Assembly (NCBI GenBank): GCA_009694585.1
Contig: SHUQ01000004.1
Coordinates: forward strand, 1 to 54,611
DNA length: 54,611 nucleotides
Reading direction: 5' to 3'
From: Candidatus Nanopelagicales bacterium
Lineage (GTDB): Bacteria; Actinomycetota; Actinomycetes; S36-B12
The notes beneath the pieces were generated by a model, which saw only the letters and a list, made by a program, of their open reading frames with translations, ran no database searches and was not told where the DNA came from. Shown here one piece after another: positions 20,578-31,083 of the stretch (the first letter of the stretch is position 1; each line of letters opens with the position of its first letter). A program made the translations under genes and the position numbers.

Positions 20578-21719
20578 ATAGTGGCTCGGTCAAGCCAAAG
20601 TCTCGTGAATCAGCGGTTTTGGTACTCGAGGACGGTCGGGTGGCTCGGGGCCGGAGTTATGGGGCGCTAGGTGCCACCTTCGGTGAGGCGGTATTTAACA
20701 CCGGGATGACCGGTTACCAGGAAACCTTGACTGATCCGTCTTACCACCGCCAGGTGGTGATTATGACCGCCCCACATATTGGCAATACCGGAGTCAATGA
20801 CGAGGACGCCGAGTCTGCACGTATTTGGGTGTCTGGATACGTCGTGCGAGACCCCGCACGGGTTTCTTCGAATTGGCGGGCCAAGCGCGAACTAGAAGAT
20901 GACCTACTCGATCAAGGTATCGTGGGGATTTGCGATGTCGACACCCGGGCGCTGACCAGGCACCTACGCGAACGTGGTGCGATGCGTGTCGGCATTTTTG
21001 CTGGTGAGCATGCCGGCCTATCAATTGATGCGCTATTGGCTCAAGTTCGGTCGAGCCCGGCGATGAAAGGTGCGGATCTGACAGGTGAGGTGAGCACAGC
21101 TAGCCCTTATCTGGTGCCGGCCATCGGCACCTGTCAATTTAAGGTTGTTGCGGTTGACCTCGGGATCAAGACCATGACACCGCATCGGCTCGCGCAGCGC
21201 GGTATCGAGGTGCAAGTGGTTCCGTCGACTGTCACGGCATCGGAGATCTTGGCCAAGAATCCCGACGGAGTGTTCTTCTCTAACGGCCCCGGTGATCCGG
21301 CGACCGCTGACGGCGCCGTGGCGGTGATGTCGGAGTTGCTCTTTGCCCGGGTACCCATTTTCGGAATTTGTTTCGGTAATCAGATTCTGGGTAGAGCCCT
21401 TGGATTGGGGACATACAAATTGCGCTATGGCCACCGCGGCATCAATTCGCCGGTTCAGGATCTGCGTACAGGGCGGGTTAGTGTCACCGCGCACAATCAT
21501 GGTTTCGCTGTCGATGCCCCGCGCAGGGGAGCATTTCAGACGCCATTTGGTTTGGCGGAGGTAAGTCACGTTTGCCTAAATGACGATGTTGTCGAAGGTT
21601 TGCGCCTCCTTGAGGTGCCAGCGTTCAGTGTTCAGTATCACCCGGAGGCGGCGGCTGGCCCGCATGATGGAGCGGGCCTATTCGATGAGTTTGTTGATTT
21701 GATGAAAGCTGGCCGTTAA
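20574..21719 (+). CDS. carA: Carbamoyl-phosphate synthase small subunit
   Basis: The glutaminase subunit that feeds ammonia to CarB for arginine and pyrimidine synthesis. The GTG at 20574 (GTGA overlap with pyrC) gives 381 residues; the GTG one codon earlier cannot be excluded. The class I amidotransferase domain has the nucleophile in [11 protein letters not shown] (Cys near 266) and the His-Glu pair in VQYHPEA near 345. The N-terminal half has the usual [11 protein letters not shown]. The stop TAA overlaps the ATG of carB by one base. Confidence 0.96.
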   Translation: MNSGSVKPKSRESAVLVLEDGRVARGRSYGALGATFGEAVFNTGMTGYQETLTDPSYHRQVVIMTAPHIGNTGVNDEDAESARIWVSGYVVRDPARVSSNWRAKRELEDDLLDQGIVGICDVDTRALTRHLRERGAMRVGIFAGEHAGLSIDALLAQVRSSPAMKGADLTGEVSTASPYLVPAIGTCQFKVVAVDLGIKTMTPHRLAQRGIEVQVVPSTVTASEILAKNPDGVFFSNGPGDPATADGAVAVMSELLFARVPIFGICFGNQILGRALGLGTYKLRYGHRGINSPVQDLRTGRVSVTAHNHGFAVDAPRRGAFQTPFGLAEVSHVCLNDDVVEGLRLLEVPAFSVQYHPEAAAGPHDGAGLFDEFVDLMKAGR

Positions 21720-24700
21720 TGCCAAGGCGTGCGGATATTAAGTCAATTTTGGTAATTGGGTCAGGGCCAATTGTCATCGGACAAGGCTGTGAGTTCGATT
21801 ATTCGGGTACCCAAGCTTGTCGGGTGCTCAAAGACGAGGGCTTGCGCGTAGTTTTGGTAAACTCAAACCCGGCTACGATCATGACCGATCCTGAATTCTC
21901 TGACGCTACCTATATCGAACCGATCACCCCTGAGTTCGTTGAACGTATCATCGCCAGAGAGCGCCCCGACGCGCTGCTTCCTACTTTGGGCGGCCAAACG
22001 GCATTAAATATTGCAATTGCATTGCACAAAAACGGCGTGCTTGATCGCTACGGGGTTGAAATGATCGGGGCTGACGTCAATGCCATTGAGCGCGGCGAGA
22101 ACCGAGAGTTATTTCGCGGCATTGTCGCGGCAATCGGTGCCGAGAGTGCGCTTTCGGTGATTTGTCACTCAATGTTGGATTGCCAATCAGCAGCTGAGCA
22201 ACTTGGGTTTCCGGTGGTTATCCGTCCCTCCTTCACCATGGGTGGTGCCGGGTCCGGCATCGCGTACGACGAAACCGATCTGTTGCGCATCGCCGGAGCC
22301 GGTCTGCAGGCAAGTCCAACTACCGAGGTACTTCTCGAAGAGTCGATTATCGGCTGGAAAGAGTATGAGCTTGAGCTAATGCGCGACCGCAATGACAATG
22401 TTGTCGTCATTTGCTCCATTGAAAATTTAGATCCAATGGGTGTCCACACCGGCGATTCCATAACCGTGGCGCCAGCTCTTACCTTGACCGATCGTGAGTA
22501 TCAGCACATGCGTGACGTTGGCATTGAGATCATTCGAGCTGTGGGAGTTGACACCGGCGGGTGCAATATTCAATTTGCGGTCAACCCTGAAGATGGTCGC
22601 ATGATCGTAATTGAGATGAATCCACGAGTTTCGCGCTCCTCGGCCCTTGCATCTAAGGCTACGGGTTTTCCGATCGCCAAGATCGCGGCACGATTGGCAA
22701 TTGGCTACACCCTCGACGAGATCCCGAACGACATCACGAAAGAGACACCGGCGTCATTCGAACCCAGTCTTGATTATGTAGTTGTCAAAGTTCCACGCTT
22801 CGCATTCGAAAAGTTCCCTAATGCCGATCCAGTGCTGACCACCACCATGAAGAGTGTTGGTGAGGCTATGGCCATCGGGCGCAACTTTGGTGAGGCGTTG
22901 CAAAAGGCATTGCGCTCCTTGGAGAAGCCAGAGGCAATATTTAGCTGGCCCGGTGACTCTGCGGAAATAGATGTGCCAGATCTCCTTGCGAGGATGCACC
23001 GTCCCCATGACGGCCGCCTCTCCTTGGTTCAGCAGGCATTGTGGGCCGGGGCGACTATTGAGCAGGTCCACGAGTCCACTCGCATAGACCCATGGTTTTT
23101 GGACCAAATATGTCAATTGAACGAAACCGCGGATGAAATTCGCTCGGCGCCTGCACTTGATGAGCCACTTCTACGCCGGGTTAAGCGCGTTGGTTTCTCA
23201 GATCGACAAATCGGCCAACTACGAGGCATAAGCGAGGATGAAGCCCGCGAGATCCGCCATGGCCTTGGCGTTCGCCCGGTTTTCAAGACGGTTGATACTT
23301 GCGCGGCCGAGTTCGCGGCTCAGACTCCTTACCACTATTCGACCTATGATGAAGAAAATGAAGCCGCCGCGAGTGACCGTACGAAGGTAATCATTTTGGG
23401 GTCAGGCCCAAATCGCATTGGTCAGGGTATCGAGTTTGATTACTCATGCGTGCACGCGGCATTAACCCTTCGTGACGCTGGCTATGAAACCATCATGATC
23501 AATTGCAATCCCGAAACTGTTTCTACTGACTATGACACTTCAGACCGTTTGTACTTCGAGCCTTTGACGTTTGAAGATGTCATCGAGATTGTGTACGCGG
23601 AGCAGCGGTCAGGCACCCTACTTGGCGTGATAGTGCAATTGGGTGGGCAAACCCCACTTGGGTTGGCGCAGCGACTTAAGAATGCCGGCGTACCAATCAT
23701 CGGCACGAGCCCGGAGTCGATTCACCTAGCTGAGGATCGGGGAGCATTCGGCCGGGTGCTCGCGCAAGCGGGTTTGCCGGCGCCTAAGCACGGTACCGCG
23801 ATGTCGTTCCCGGAGGCTCAGGCGATTGCCGCTGATGTTGGTTACCCGGTGCTAGTGCGACCAAGTTATGTACTCGGTGGCCGCGGAATGGAAATCGTCT
23901 ATGACGACAACATGCTCGCTGATTTTTTGGGTAGGGCTACCCAGATTAACCCTGAGCACCCGGTTTTAGTTGATCGATTCTTGGACGACGCTATTGAAAT
24001 TGATGTAGATGCCATCTTCGACGGCGAAGAATTGTTCTTGGCTGGTGTTATGGAGCACATCGAGGAAGCTGGGATTCATTCTGGTGATTCGGCATGTGCG
24101 TTGCCACCCATCACGCTCGGGGCCTCAGATATTGAACGTATTCGGGAGTCAACACTGCGCATCGCACAAGGGGTTGGAGTTCTCGGGCTGCTAAATGTGC
24201 AGTACGCCCTGGTTTCTGATGTGCTTTATGTGCTCGAGGCTAACCCTCGAGCTTCGCGGACCGTGCCATTTGTTTCGAAAGCAACGGCAGTGCCCATTGC
24301 GAAAGCGGCAGCACGGGTGATGGTTGGCCAAAAGATTTCTCAGTTGCGTCTTGAAGGTTTATTGCCCACTAGGGGCGATGGTGGCACGATGCCACCTGGT
24401 GCGGCCTGTTCTGTCAAGGAAGCTGTGCTTCCGTTTGGCCGCTTCCATGGCGTCGACACTTTGCTCGGCCCCGAAATGCGCTCGACCGGCGAGGTGATGG
24501 GTATTGATGATAGCTTCGGGCTGGCATTTGCTAAATCGCAAGAGGCGGCGTTCGCCGGTGGTTTACCAACCTCTGGCACTGCATTTGTGTCTCTGGCCAA
24601 TCGCGATAAGCGTGCTGCAATATTCCCGATCATGCGGTTAGCGGATCTAGGGTTTCAGATTGCGGCGACGGCTGGTACCGCCGATATTTTGGGTCGTCAT

Positions 24701-25039
24701 GGGATCTCCGCGAGGGTGTTGCGTAAGCATCATGAAGGCAGGGGTCCGGCGGGTGAACCAACAACGATCGATCTGATCATGGCTGGCGAGATCGCCTTAA
24801 TCGTAAATACGCCTTATGGGGTAGGGCCCAGGGTGGATGGTTATGAAATCCGCACTGCTGCTGTCATCAAGTCGGTACCTTGTATTACCACGGTGCAGGG
24901 GTTGGCTGCCGCCGTACAAGGAATAGCTTTACTGCGCAACGCTGAGGCCACAGTCCGCTCCCTGCAAGAGCATGCCCGCGATCTGCTCAAGCTGCGCCAG
25001 AGTGCTAGCGGTAGCGTCAGTCCTGCGGAGCTAGATTGA
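21719..25039 (+). CDS. carB: Carbamoyl-phosphate synthase large subunit
   Basis: Makes carbamoyl phosphate from bicarbonate, ammonia and two ATP. The 1106 residues consist of two homologous ATP-grasp halves. Each begins with a GSGPIVIGQ or GSGPNRIGQ motif (about 12 and 561), with [18 protein letters not shown] in the first half and [17 protein letters not shown] in the second. The C-terminal allosteric domain (from about 950) contains TAGTADIL and IVNTPYG. It is complete, and the only carbamoyl-phosphate synthase in this operon, so it probably also serves arginine synthesis. It is followed by a 50-base gap before pyrK. Confidence 0.97.
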   Translation: MPRRADIKSILVIGSGPIVIGQGCEFDYSGTQACRVLKDEGLRVVLVNSNPATIMTDPEFSDATYIEPITPEFVERIIARERPDALLPTLGGQTALNIAIALHKNGVLDRYGVEMIGADVNAIERGENRELFRGIVAAIGAESALSVICHSMLDCQSAAEQLGFPVVIRPSFTMGGAGSGIAYDETDLLRIAGAGLQASPTTEVLLEESIIGWKEYELELMRDRNDNVVVICSIENLDPMGVHTGDSITVAPALTLTDREYQHMRDVGIEIIRAVGVDTGGCNIQFAVNPEDGRMIVIEMNPRVSRSSALASKATGFPIAKIAARLAIGYTLDEIPNDITKETPASFEPSLDYVVVKVPRFAFEKFPNADPVLTTTMKSVGEAMAIGRNFGEALQKALRSLEKPEAIFSWPGDSAEIDVPDLLARMHRPHDGRLSLVQQALWAGATIEQVHESTRIDPWFLDQICQLNETADEIRSAPALDEPLLRRVKRVGFSDRQIGQLRGISEDEAREIRHGLGVRPVFKTVDTCAAEFAAQTPYHYSTYDEENEAAASDRTKVIILGSGPNRIGQGIEFDYSCVHAALTLRDAGYETIMINCNPETVSTDYDTSDRLYFEPLTFEDVIEIVYAEQRSGTLLGVIVQLGGQTPLGLAQRLKNAGVPIIGTSPESIHLAEDRGAFGRVLAQAGLPAPKHGTAMSFPEAQAIAADVGYPVLVRPSYVLGGRGMEIVYDDNMLADFLGRATQINPEHPVLVDRFLDDAIEIDVDAIFDGEELFLAGVMEHIEEAGIHSGDSACALPPITLGASDIERIRESTLRIAQGVGVLGLLNVQYALVSDVLYVLEANPRASRTVPFVSKATAVPIAKAAARVMVGQKISQLRLEGLLPTRGDGGTMPPGAACSVKEAVLPFGRFHGVDTLLGPEMRSTGEVMGIDDSFGLAFAKSQEAAFAGGLPTSGTAFVSLANRDKRAAIFPIMRLADLGFQIAATAGTADILGRHGISARVLRKHHEGRGPAGEPTTIDLIMAGEIALIVNTPYGVGPRVDGYEIRTAAVIKSVPCITTVQGLAAAVQGIALLRNAEATVRSLQEHARDLLKLRQSASGSVSPAELD

Positions 25040-25089
25040 ACCGGGGCAGCGAAGGTGAAGGACAAGATGGCAAAGGGTGTGTGAGATAG

Positions 25090-25944
25090 ATGCCGGTTCA
25101 GGTAAGGGGTGAGGTACTTGATGTGCGACGCGCCGGTGTGTATTACGTGCTTTCCGTCACCGCACCGGGTATCCCAGAGCAGTACCGACCAGGTCACTTC
25201 GTCACTATTGGGATCGGCGGCGAAGAGTCCGGTTTGATCTTGCGTCGCGCATTTGCGATTCACCAAGTGCAATCTCGCGGTGTTTATGGTGGCACTTTAG
25301 ATGTGGTAGTTGGCGTGCAGGGTAAGGGCACTCGTTGGCTAAGTGAACGTCGTCGCCATGACATCCTTGACATTGTTGGCCCCCTCGGCAAGCCATTTAT
25401 CTTGCCTAAGGAGGGGGTCCCATGCGTGCTGGTCGGTGGTGGCTATGGGGCGGCTCCGCTATTTATGCTGGCCGAGCAACTTCGGGAACGGGGATGTCGA
25501 GTCGATGTCGTACTCGGTGCATCAACCGAAGAAAAACTTTATGGAGTCCTAGATATCAAGCGGGTGTCGTCGATGCTCACCATCACCACCGAGGATGGCT
25601 CGTCCGGTACGAAGGGTCGGGTCACCGACGCCCTGCCGGGCATCATCGAACGCAATGATTCTGCGGTGGTTTATGCCTGCGGTCCAATGGGAATGCTCGC
25701 GGCGGTTGCTGACATCGCCTCGGAGTATCGCGCTTATAGCCAGTGTTCGGTTGAAGAATCCATGGCTTGCGGTATTGGTATCTGCATGACATGCGTGCTG
25801 CCTGTAGTTGGTGACGATGGGGTAACTCGCATGGTTCGGTCCTGCATTGATGGCCCAATATTTCGTGGCGATCTGGTGCGCTGGGATGAAATCGGCACGA
25901 TTCCTGCCGATGCTCTAGGTGCCCCAGCATTGGATGCGTCATGA
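25090..25944 (+). CDS. pyrK: Dihydroorotate dehydrogenase electron-transfer subunit
   Basis: The FAD and 2Fe-2S subunit that passes electrons from dihydroorotate dehydrogenase to NAD. The 284 residues comprise a flavin domain with LRRAFAIHQV, an NAD domain with LVGGGYGAAPLFML near 115, and the cluster cysteines CSVEESMACGIGICMTC (about 219-235), with a further Cys near 252. The ATG at 25090 follows an in-frame TAG directly, so it is the earliest possible start. No good SD is close; AAAGGG lies 12 bases upstream. The stop overlaps pyrD, which argues for a stable PyrK-PyrD complex. Confidence 0.93.
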   Translation: MPVQVRGEVLDVRRAGVYYVLSVTAPGIPEQYRPGHFVTIGIGGEESGLILRRAFAIHQVQSRGVYGGTLDVVVGVQGKGTRWLSERRRHDILDIVGPLGKPFILPKEGVPCVLVGGGYGAAPLFMLAEQLRERGCRVDVVLGASTEEKLYGVLDIKRVSSMLTITTEDGSSGTKGRVTDALPGIIERNDSAVVYACGPMGMLAAVADIASEYRAYSQCSVEESMACGIGICMTCVLPVVGDDGVTRMVRSCIDGPIFRGDLVRWDEIGTIPADALGAPALDAS

Positions 25945-26963
25945 CCAGGGCCATGTTTGGGCGCGCCATGCGAGCGGTAGATGCTACGGCCCCCACCACT
26001 GACATGTCGGCCGAACTTGCATCGCTGGCTATGCCCAGCCCGGTATTGACGGCGTCGGGATGCGCGGCTTCTGGGCGTGAACTGGACCAATTCTTTGACA
26101 TCACCAAGATCGGCGCGATTGTCACAAAGAGCGTGATGTTGCGAGCGCGTTCTGGGCGTCCGACTCCGCGCATGTGCGAGACCCCAAGTGGCATGCTCAA
26201 CTCAATCGGGCTTCAAGGCCCAGGTATCGAGCAGTTCATTGAAGAGGACTTAGCGTGGTTGAGAGCGCGTGGTGCCCGCACCGTGGTTTCGATAGCGGGG
26301 GAGTCCGTCGACGAGTACGGCAAACTGGCACAGAAATTGCGTATTGTTGAGGGTGTAGATGCCATCGAGGTAAATATTTCATGCCCAAACGTTGTTAACC
26401 GAAATCAGGTTTTTGCCTGCGATCCGGAAATGGCCGCAAACGTTATTCAAACGGTGCGGCGACAAAGCGACTCGAAGACACCGATTTTCGCCAAACTTTC
26501 CCCTGATGTCACTGACATCACCGAAATAGCCCGAGCGGTCGTGCGAGCTGGGGTTGATGGGTTAACGGTAATTAACACCTCGCTAGGGATGGTCATTGAT
26601 GTTGAGACGATGCGTCCGGCACTTGCTGGGGTTACCGGTGGCCTAAGTGGTCCCGCAATTCGTCCCATCGCACTTCGCTGCGTGTGGCAAATCCGTCAGG
26701 CGCTTCCCGATATCCCCATTCTCGGAGTGGGTGGGATCCGCACCGGCGTTGACGCATTGCAGTTTATCCTGGCCGGAGCCAATGCGGTTTCGGTCGGCAC
26801 AATGACATTTAATGATCCTTCAGCGCCGATGCGAGTGCACAATGAGTTGGCAATTGCACTCCAGGACCGGGGATTCGAGAGTGTTAGCCAAGCCATCTCC
26901 TATGGACATCGCGCCGCAGATATATTTGAACCCGAGGACGAAGGCGAAGCCGAACCCGAATGA
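25941..26963 (+). CDS. pyrD: Dihydroorotate dehydrogenase, class 1B type
   Basis: Oxidises dihydroorotate to orotate. The sequence follows the class 1B (NAD-linked, soluble) pattern: EVNISCPNV with the catalytic-base Cys near 150, KLSPDVTDI, TVINTSLGM, GVTGGLSGPAI and GVGGIRTG, ending SVGTM. There is no N-terminal membrane helix of the quinone-linked class 2. At 340 residues it is about 30 longer than typical 1B enzymes because of N- and C-terminal extensions. It overlaps pyrK and pyrF by four bases each. Confidence 0.94.
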   Translation: MTRAMFGRAMRAVDATAPTTDMSAELASLAMPSPVLTASGCAASGRELDQFFDITKIGAIVTKSVMLRARSGRPTPRMCETPSGMLNSIGLQGPGIEQFIEEDLAWLRARGARTVVSIAGESVDEYGKLAQKLRIVEGVDAIEVNISCPNVVNRNQVFACDPEMAANVIQTVRRQSDSKTPIFAKLSPDVTDITEIARAVVRAGVDGLTVINTSLGMVIDVETMRPALAGVTGGLSGPAIRPIALRCVWQIRQALPDIPILGVGGIRTGVDALQFILAGANAVSVGTMTFNDPSAPMRVHNELAIALQDRGFESVSQAISYGHRAADIFEPEDEGEAEPE

Positions 26964-27676
26964 TCAGCAAACGCGGTCCAATCGCAGTAGCACTGGATGC
27001 ACCGGACTTAAGGACACTGAAGCAGTGGGCAGAAGCAGTTGCTCCGGCGGTGTCAACCTTGAAAGTCGGCCTGGAGGTCTTCTGCCGCGACGGTGAACTT
27101 GCGGTAATTGGCGCACGTGAAGCAGCAATAGCTGGTGGTATCAACGAAATCGAAATCTTCCTGGATCTCAAACTCCATGACATTCCAGCTACCGTGGCGG
27201 GCGCAGCGCGGGCCGTGGCCCATCTGGAACCGGCGATTTTGACGGTACATGCAGCAGGTGGCGCCGCCATGGTTGAAGCTGCTGCACTGGCGTTGCCGAA
27301 GACCAGAATTGCTGCGGTGACCATATTGACATCTCTTGATGAGCAGGCCTTGGCCGCCATTGGGATGGCTGGACCGTCAATCGATGCCGCGGTGCGCCTC
27401 GCAGTCCTTGCAACAAATGCTGGTGCGCGGGCCGTGGTGTGTTCAGCGCGTGAGGTGGGCGCGATTCGTGCTGCCGTAGCACCGGATATCACTTTGATCA
27501 CTCCGGGGGTGCGACCAGCAGGTAGCTCGGTGGATGACCAAAAGCGGGTAGCAACTCCGGAGCAGGCAATTGCAGACGGTGCGGATCTATTGGTAATCGG
27601 CCGGCCAATTACCGGAGCCGCTGACATCGCACAGGCGGCGCGTGACATTGCTTTCAGCATCGCGGGTGCCAACTAG
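26960..27676 (+). CDS. pyrF: Orotidine 5'-phosphate decarboxylase
   Basis: Last step to UMP. The 238 residues show the short (group I) form: VALDAP at the N terminus, KVGLEVF, the catalytic Lys-Asp-Lys network in IFLDLKLHDIP (about 65-75), VHAAGG, and TPGVRPAG with VIGRPIT at the C-terminal phosphate site. Many actinobacteria such as mycobacteria carry a longer group III PyrF, so this is a difference from them. The ATG overlaps pyrD; the TAG stop shares a base with the gmk GTG, leaving no room for the IHF-like gene often found here. Confidence 0.95.
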   Translation: MISKRGPIAVALDAPDLRTLKQWAEAVAPAVSTLKVGLEVFCRDGELAVIGAREAAIAGGINEIEIFLDLKLHDIPATVAGAARAVAHLEPAILTVHAAGGAAMVEAAALALPKTRIAAVTILTSLDEQALAAIGMAGPSIDAAVRLAVLATNAGARAVVCSAREVGAIRAAVAPDITLITPGVRPAGSSVDDQKRVATPEQAIADGADLLVIGRPITGAADIAQAARDIAFSIAGAN

Positions 27677-28245
27677 TGGCGCCGAGACTCGCGCCACTAG
27701 TGGTTGTCTCCGGCCCATCTGGAGTTGGCAAGAGCACTGTGGTTGAAGCAGTACTTGCTCTGGCTCCTGAGGTTTGGCTGTCAGTTTCAGTAACCACAAG
27801 GCTGCCGCGCGTTGGTGAGGTAAACGGCAAGGAGTATTTCTTCGTCGATGATGTGCAGTTCACGCAGTTGGTTGAGCACGACGAACTACTTGAGTGGGCG
27901 CAATTTGCGGGCCACCGGTACGGCACGCCTCGTGGCCCCGTTCTTGAACATAGGGCTGGTGGTATTCCGGTGATATTGGCAATTGAGGTGGCCGGGGCCC
28001 GGCAGGTGCGAAGCCGCGTTCCAGAAGCCCAGTTGGTGTTTTTGGCCCCACCCTCGTGGCCCGAATTGGAGGCCAGACTCATTGGCCGGGGTACCGAATC
28101 TGCTGAGGCGGTGGCCCAGCGCCTGGCTGCCGCTGAGCATGAATTGGCGGCAGCTCCAGAGTTCGATCGGGTCATTGTGAATACCGACGTCGGGCAGTGC
28201 GCGGCCGCATTGGTAGCATGCCTGCATGAGCAACCCCAGACCTGA
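27676..28245 (+). CDS. gmk: Guanylate kinase
   Basis: Phosphorylates GMP to GDP. The 189 residues start at a GTG that overlaps the pyrF stop. The P-loop [10 protein letters not shown] (about 13-22) and the GMP-binding [19 protein letters not shown] and GHRYGTP are present. The end of the gene contains the rpoZ promoter and first codons of rpoZ (20-base overlap). The C-terminal lid region is shorter than in E. coli but within the family range. Confidence 0.95.
   Translation: MAPRLAPLVVVSGPSGVGKSTVVEAVLALAPEVWLSVSVTTRLPRVGEVNGKEYFFVDDVQFTQLVEHDELLEWAQFAGHRYGTPRGPVLEHRAGGIPVILAIEVAGARQVRSRVPEAQLVFLAPPSWPELEARLIGRGTESAEAVAQRLAAAEHELAAAPEFDRVIVNTDVGQCAAALVACLHEQPQT
28214..28219 (+). promoter_or_regulatory. 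Leaderless -10 for rpoZ, inside gmk
   Basis: TAGCAT ends exactly six bases before the rpoZ ATG at 28226, within the gmk coding sequence. No SD. It would allow omega to be made independently of the pyr operon. Confidence 0.6.
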
Positions 28246-28498
28246 GGGCATTACCCATCCCTCAATAGATGCCCTTTTGGAAAAGACCGACTCGAAGTTC
28301 TCGTTGGTTATCTACGCATCCAAGCGGGCGCGGCAAATAAATGCTTACTACTCACAACTGGGCGAAGGCCTGCTGGAGTATGTTGGCCCCCTCGTTGAGA
28401 CCCATGTGCAGGAGAAGTCCTTATCGATAGCGCTGCGCGAAATCGATGCCGGGCTTTTGCAAGCAGAGGCGATCGAGGTAGTCGAGGCTACGGCCTGA
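28226..28498 (+). CDS. rpoZ: RNA polymerase omega subunit
   Basis: A small subunit that helps fold beta-prime and assemble RNA polymerase. The 90 residues begin [20 protein letters not shown]. The central [19 protein letters not shown] (about 24-42) is the conserved omega core that contacts beta-prime, and the acidic tail [10 protein letters not shown] follows. It overlaps gmk by 20 bases in another frame and has its own leaderless promoter there. The gmk-rpoZ-coaBC-metK-priA order is conserved in actinobacteria. Confidence 0.95.
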   Translation: MSNPRPEGITHPSIDALLEKTDSKFSLVIYASKRARQINAYYSQLGEGLLEYVGPLVETHVQEKSLSIALREIDAGLLQAEAIEVVEATA

Positions 28499-28503
28499 CT
28501 TCG

Positions 28504-29763
28504 ATGTCGCCGCAACTAGGCGCCAAGGCCGGTTCGCCCCAAGTGGGTGACCGGCCTCGTGTCGTACTGGGGGTAGCCGGCGGTATCGCCGCTTACAAAG
28601 GTGTCGAAGTACTAAGGGGTTTGACTGAGTCGGGCCATTCCGTCACCGTGGTGCCGACTGCGGCAGCACTTAAATTTGTTGGGGAGCCCACCTGGGCGGC
28701 GTTATCGGCCCACCCGATAGCCACTTCGGTTTGGGCAAACGCACATGAGGTCTCGCACGTAAAATTGGGGCAGCAGGCCGATTGTGTGGTAGTAGCACCA
28801 GCCACGGCAGACCTGATAGCTCGGGCGACCCACGGCATCGCCAATGACCTGTTGACCAATGTGCTCCTAACCGCCCGGTGTCCAATTGTCTTGGCGCCGG
28901 CAATGCATACTGAAATGTGGCAGCACCCGGCCACCCAATGCAATGTTGCCGCCCTTAGAGCTCGAGGGGTGATCGTGCTGGAGCCTGCCGCCGGGCGGCT
29001 TACCGGTGCCGATTTTGGACCTGGACGCTTACCAGATCCCGCCGCCATCGTGGCTGCGGTTCAAGATGTATTGCGCCGACCTCCGACAGGTGACTTAGCG
29101 GGCCGCCGGGTAGTGGTTAGCGCCGGTGGCACTCGTGAATCTTGGGATCCGGTGCGTTTCATCGGAAATATCAGCAGCGGTCGGCAAGGGGTCGAATTGG
29201 CGCGCACCGCGGTTTCCCGTGGTGCGCTGGTGACTTTGGTGGCCGCGCACCTAGATGTCCCGATACCAGCGGGTGTCACGGTGGTGCCGGTGAGTTCGGC
29301 CGAAGACCTCCTGCAGGCGATGGCGGCGGCGGCACGTGATGCCGATGCGGTCGTAATGGCTGCTGCGGTAGCCGATTTTCGGCCCGAGGCGGTCGCTTCG
29401 GGCAAAATCAAGAAACCCGATGAGCCGGTCAATGTGAGCCTAAAGCTGTCGCAGACTGTTGACGTTTTGGCCGAACTAGTGCGCCGTCGCGAGGGCGAGT
29501 TACCAGTGATTGTGGGATTTGCCGCCGAGACTGCGGCTGATGCGACCGAGTTAGCTGAGTTAGGACGCCGCAAATTGGCCCGCAAAGGCTGTGAGCTATT
29601 AGTCGTCAATGAGGTTGGGCGTCAAGTGGTATTTGGGGCAGAAGAAAATGAAGTGACGATCTTGGGCCACGAGGGCACCCAGGTGCACGTAGCTCGGTCC
29701 TCGAAGGCGGCGATTTCTGATGCGGTCTGGGACGCCGTGGTGCATGAATGGAAACGCGCCTAA
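28504..29763 (+). CDS. coaBC: Coenzyme A biosynthesis bifunctional protein CoaBC
   Basis: Adds cysteine to phosphopantothenate (CoaB) and decarboxylates the product (CoaC). The 419 residues begin with the flavoprotein CoaC half, GVAGGIAAYKG (about 19-29), the active-site HVKLG and PAMHTEMW near 137. The CoaB half starts near 200 with SAGGTRESWDPVRFIGN, then SSGRQG, AAVADFRP and KIKK. It begins five bases after the rpoZ stop without a clear SD. metK follows after a 69-base gap with a hairpin. Confidence 0.95.
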   Translation: MSPQLGAKAGSPQVGDRPRVVLGVAGGIAAYKGVEVLRGLTESGHSVTVVPTAAALKFVGEPTWAALSAHPIATSVWANAHEVSHVKLGQQADCVVVAPATADLIARATHGIANDLLTNVLLTARCPIVLAPAMHTEMWQHPATQCNVAALRARGVIVLEPAAGRLTGADFGPGRLPDPAAIVAAVQDVLRRPPTGDLAGRRVVVSAGGTRESWDPVRFIGNISSGRQGVELARTAVSRGALVTLVAAHLDVPIPAGVTVVPVSSAEDLLQAMAAAARDADAVVMAAAVADFRPEAVASGKIKKPDEPVNVSLKLSQTVDVLAELVRRREGELPVIVGFAAETAADATELAELGRRKLARKGCELLVVNEVGRQVVFGAEENEVTILGHEGTQVHVARSSKAAISDAVWDAVVHEWKRA

Positions 29764-29832
29764 CCATTACACTCAATGGAGCATCTGCGATGCTCAATAT
29801 TTGTGTTGACAACATCTGTAAGGGGATATCAC
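29764..29832 (+). promoter_or_regulatory. metK leader with perfect hairpin
   Basis: GAGCATC (29779-29785) and GATGCTC (29789-29795) form a 7-bp stem with a TGC loop, followed by AATATTTG. TTGACA lies at 29806-29811 and the SD AAGGGG at 29820-29825. The hairpin could end coaBC transcription, be an operator dyad, or be part of a SAM-sensing leader. No pairing that would hide the SD is obvious, so I do not assign it to a SAM riboswitch class. Confidence 0.45.
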
Positions 29833-31083
29833 GTGTCTAAGCGCTTGTTCACGTCTGAGTCAGTTACCGAGGGTCACCCGGATAAAATGGCGGACCAAAT
29901 CAGCGATGCGATTCTTGATGATTTGCTCCGGCAAGACCCACGCAGTCGCGTCGCGGTAGAAACCATGTTGACAACCGGGCAGGTGCACGTGGCCGGCGAG
30001 GTCACGACCGAGGGCTTCGCCGACGTCATTCGTTTGGTACGCGACACCGTGCTTGGTATCGGATACGACTCTTCCACCAAGGGTTTCGATGGTGAGTCCT
30101 GTGGTATCTCGGTGTCTATCGGTAAACAATCACCAGATATTGCCCAAGGTGTTGATGATGCCATCGAAGAGCGTGAGGGCGGCAGCGGCGACCCACTAGA
30201 TCGCCAAGGTGCCGGTGATCAAGGCTTGATGTTCGGCTATGCCTGCACTGACACCCTAGAATTAATGCCACTGCCAATTTCACTGGCCCACCGCTTAGCT
30301 GAGCAATTGACCGAGGTGCGCAAGGACGGCCGGTTGCCATACCTGCGCCCCGACGGCAAGACCCAGGTAACAATCGAGTACGACGAGGACGATCGCCCGA
30401 CTCGAATTGACACCATCGTGGTGTCTAGCCAACATGCACGCGATATCAACCTAGACACGATGCTCACCCCTGATATCCGCAAGCATGTTGTTGATCCAAT
30501 TCTTGAAACTGTGGATCTAGATTCACGTGATTACCGACTCCTCGTGAACCCGACCGGTCGCTTTGAGGTGGGTGGCCCGATGGGTGATGCCGGCCTGACC
30601 GGGCGCAAAATCATCGTTGATACCTACGGCGGCATGGCCCGTCATGGTGGTGGCGCATTCTCCGGTAAGGATCCGTCAAAAGTGGACCGATCGGCGGCAT
30701 ATGCAGTGCGCTGGGTGGCAAAGAACGTGGTTGCGGCCGGCTTAGCTACTCGCTGTGAAGTGCAGGTGGCTTACGCCATTGGCAAAGCCCACCCGGTCGG
30801 TGTTTTCGTCGAGACTTTCGGTACCGGCGTCATCGGTGACGAAGCCATCCAAGAAGCCGTACTCCGGGTCTTTGATCTACGCCCGGCGGCGATCATCCGC
30901 GATCTGGATCTACTCCGACCAATATTTAGAGTGACCAGCGCCTATGGTCACTTCGGTCGCCAGCAGGGCACCAATGAACTGCTTGACGCAGATCAGCCGG
31001 CGCAGCGTTCGCAGGTAGGACCAACATTTACCTGGGAAAACACCGATCGCGCCGAGAACTTGCGGACGGTTGCCGGAGTGTGA
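29833..31083 (+). CDS. metK: S-adenosylmethionine synthetase
   Basis: Makes S-adenosylmethionine from methionine and ATP. The GTG at 29833 follows the SD AAGGGG by seven bases and gives the standard N terminus [19 protein letters not shown] in a 416-residue protein; the frame is open further upstream but that part contains the leader hairpin. [12 protein letters not shown] near 128 and [19 protein letters not shown] near 272 are the ATP and P-loop motifs. It makes the SAM used by RsmB downstream. The stop overlaps the priA GTG. Confidence 0.97.
   Translation: MSKRLFTSESVTEGHPDKMADQISDAILDDLLRQDPRSRVAVETMLTTGQVHVAGEVTTEGFADVIRLVRDTVLGIGYDSSTKGFDGESCGISVSIGKQSPDIAQGVDDAIEEREGGSGDPLDRQGAGDQGLMFGYACTDTLELMPLPISLAHRLAEQLTEVRKDGRLPYLRPDGKTQVTIEYDEDDRPTRIDTIVVSSQHARDINLDTMLTPDIRKHVVDPILETVDLDSRDYRLLVNPTGRFEVGGPMGDAGLTGRKIIVDTYGGMARHGGGAFSGKDPSKVDRSAAYAVRWVAKNVVAAGLATRCEVQVAYAIGKAHPVGVFVETFGTGVIGDEAIQEAVLRVFDLRPAAIIRDLDLLRPIFRVTSAYGHFGRQQGTNELLDADQPAQRSQVGPTFTWENTDRAENLRTVAGV

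Noticed and set aside
26884-27672. Long minus-strand frame of 262 codons opposite pyrF
   Set aside because: Ala/Ser/Pro-rich shadow of an Ala- and Gly-rich plus-strand gene with all OMP decarboxylase motifs. The same applies to the 253-codon frame opposite the kinase and DUF2752 (4559-5320) and the 221-codon frame opposite the Trp membrane protein (1794-2459).
29764-29832. SAM-III/SAM-IV riboswitch before metK
   Set aside because: The leader is short, and no segment complementary to the SD AAGGGG is present; kept only as an unassigned structured leader.
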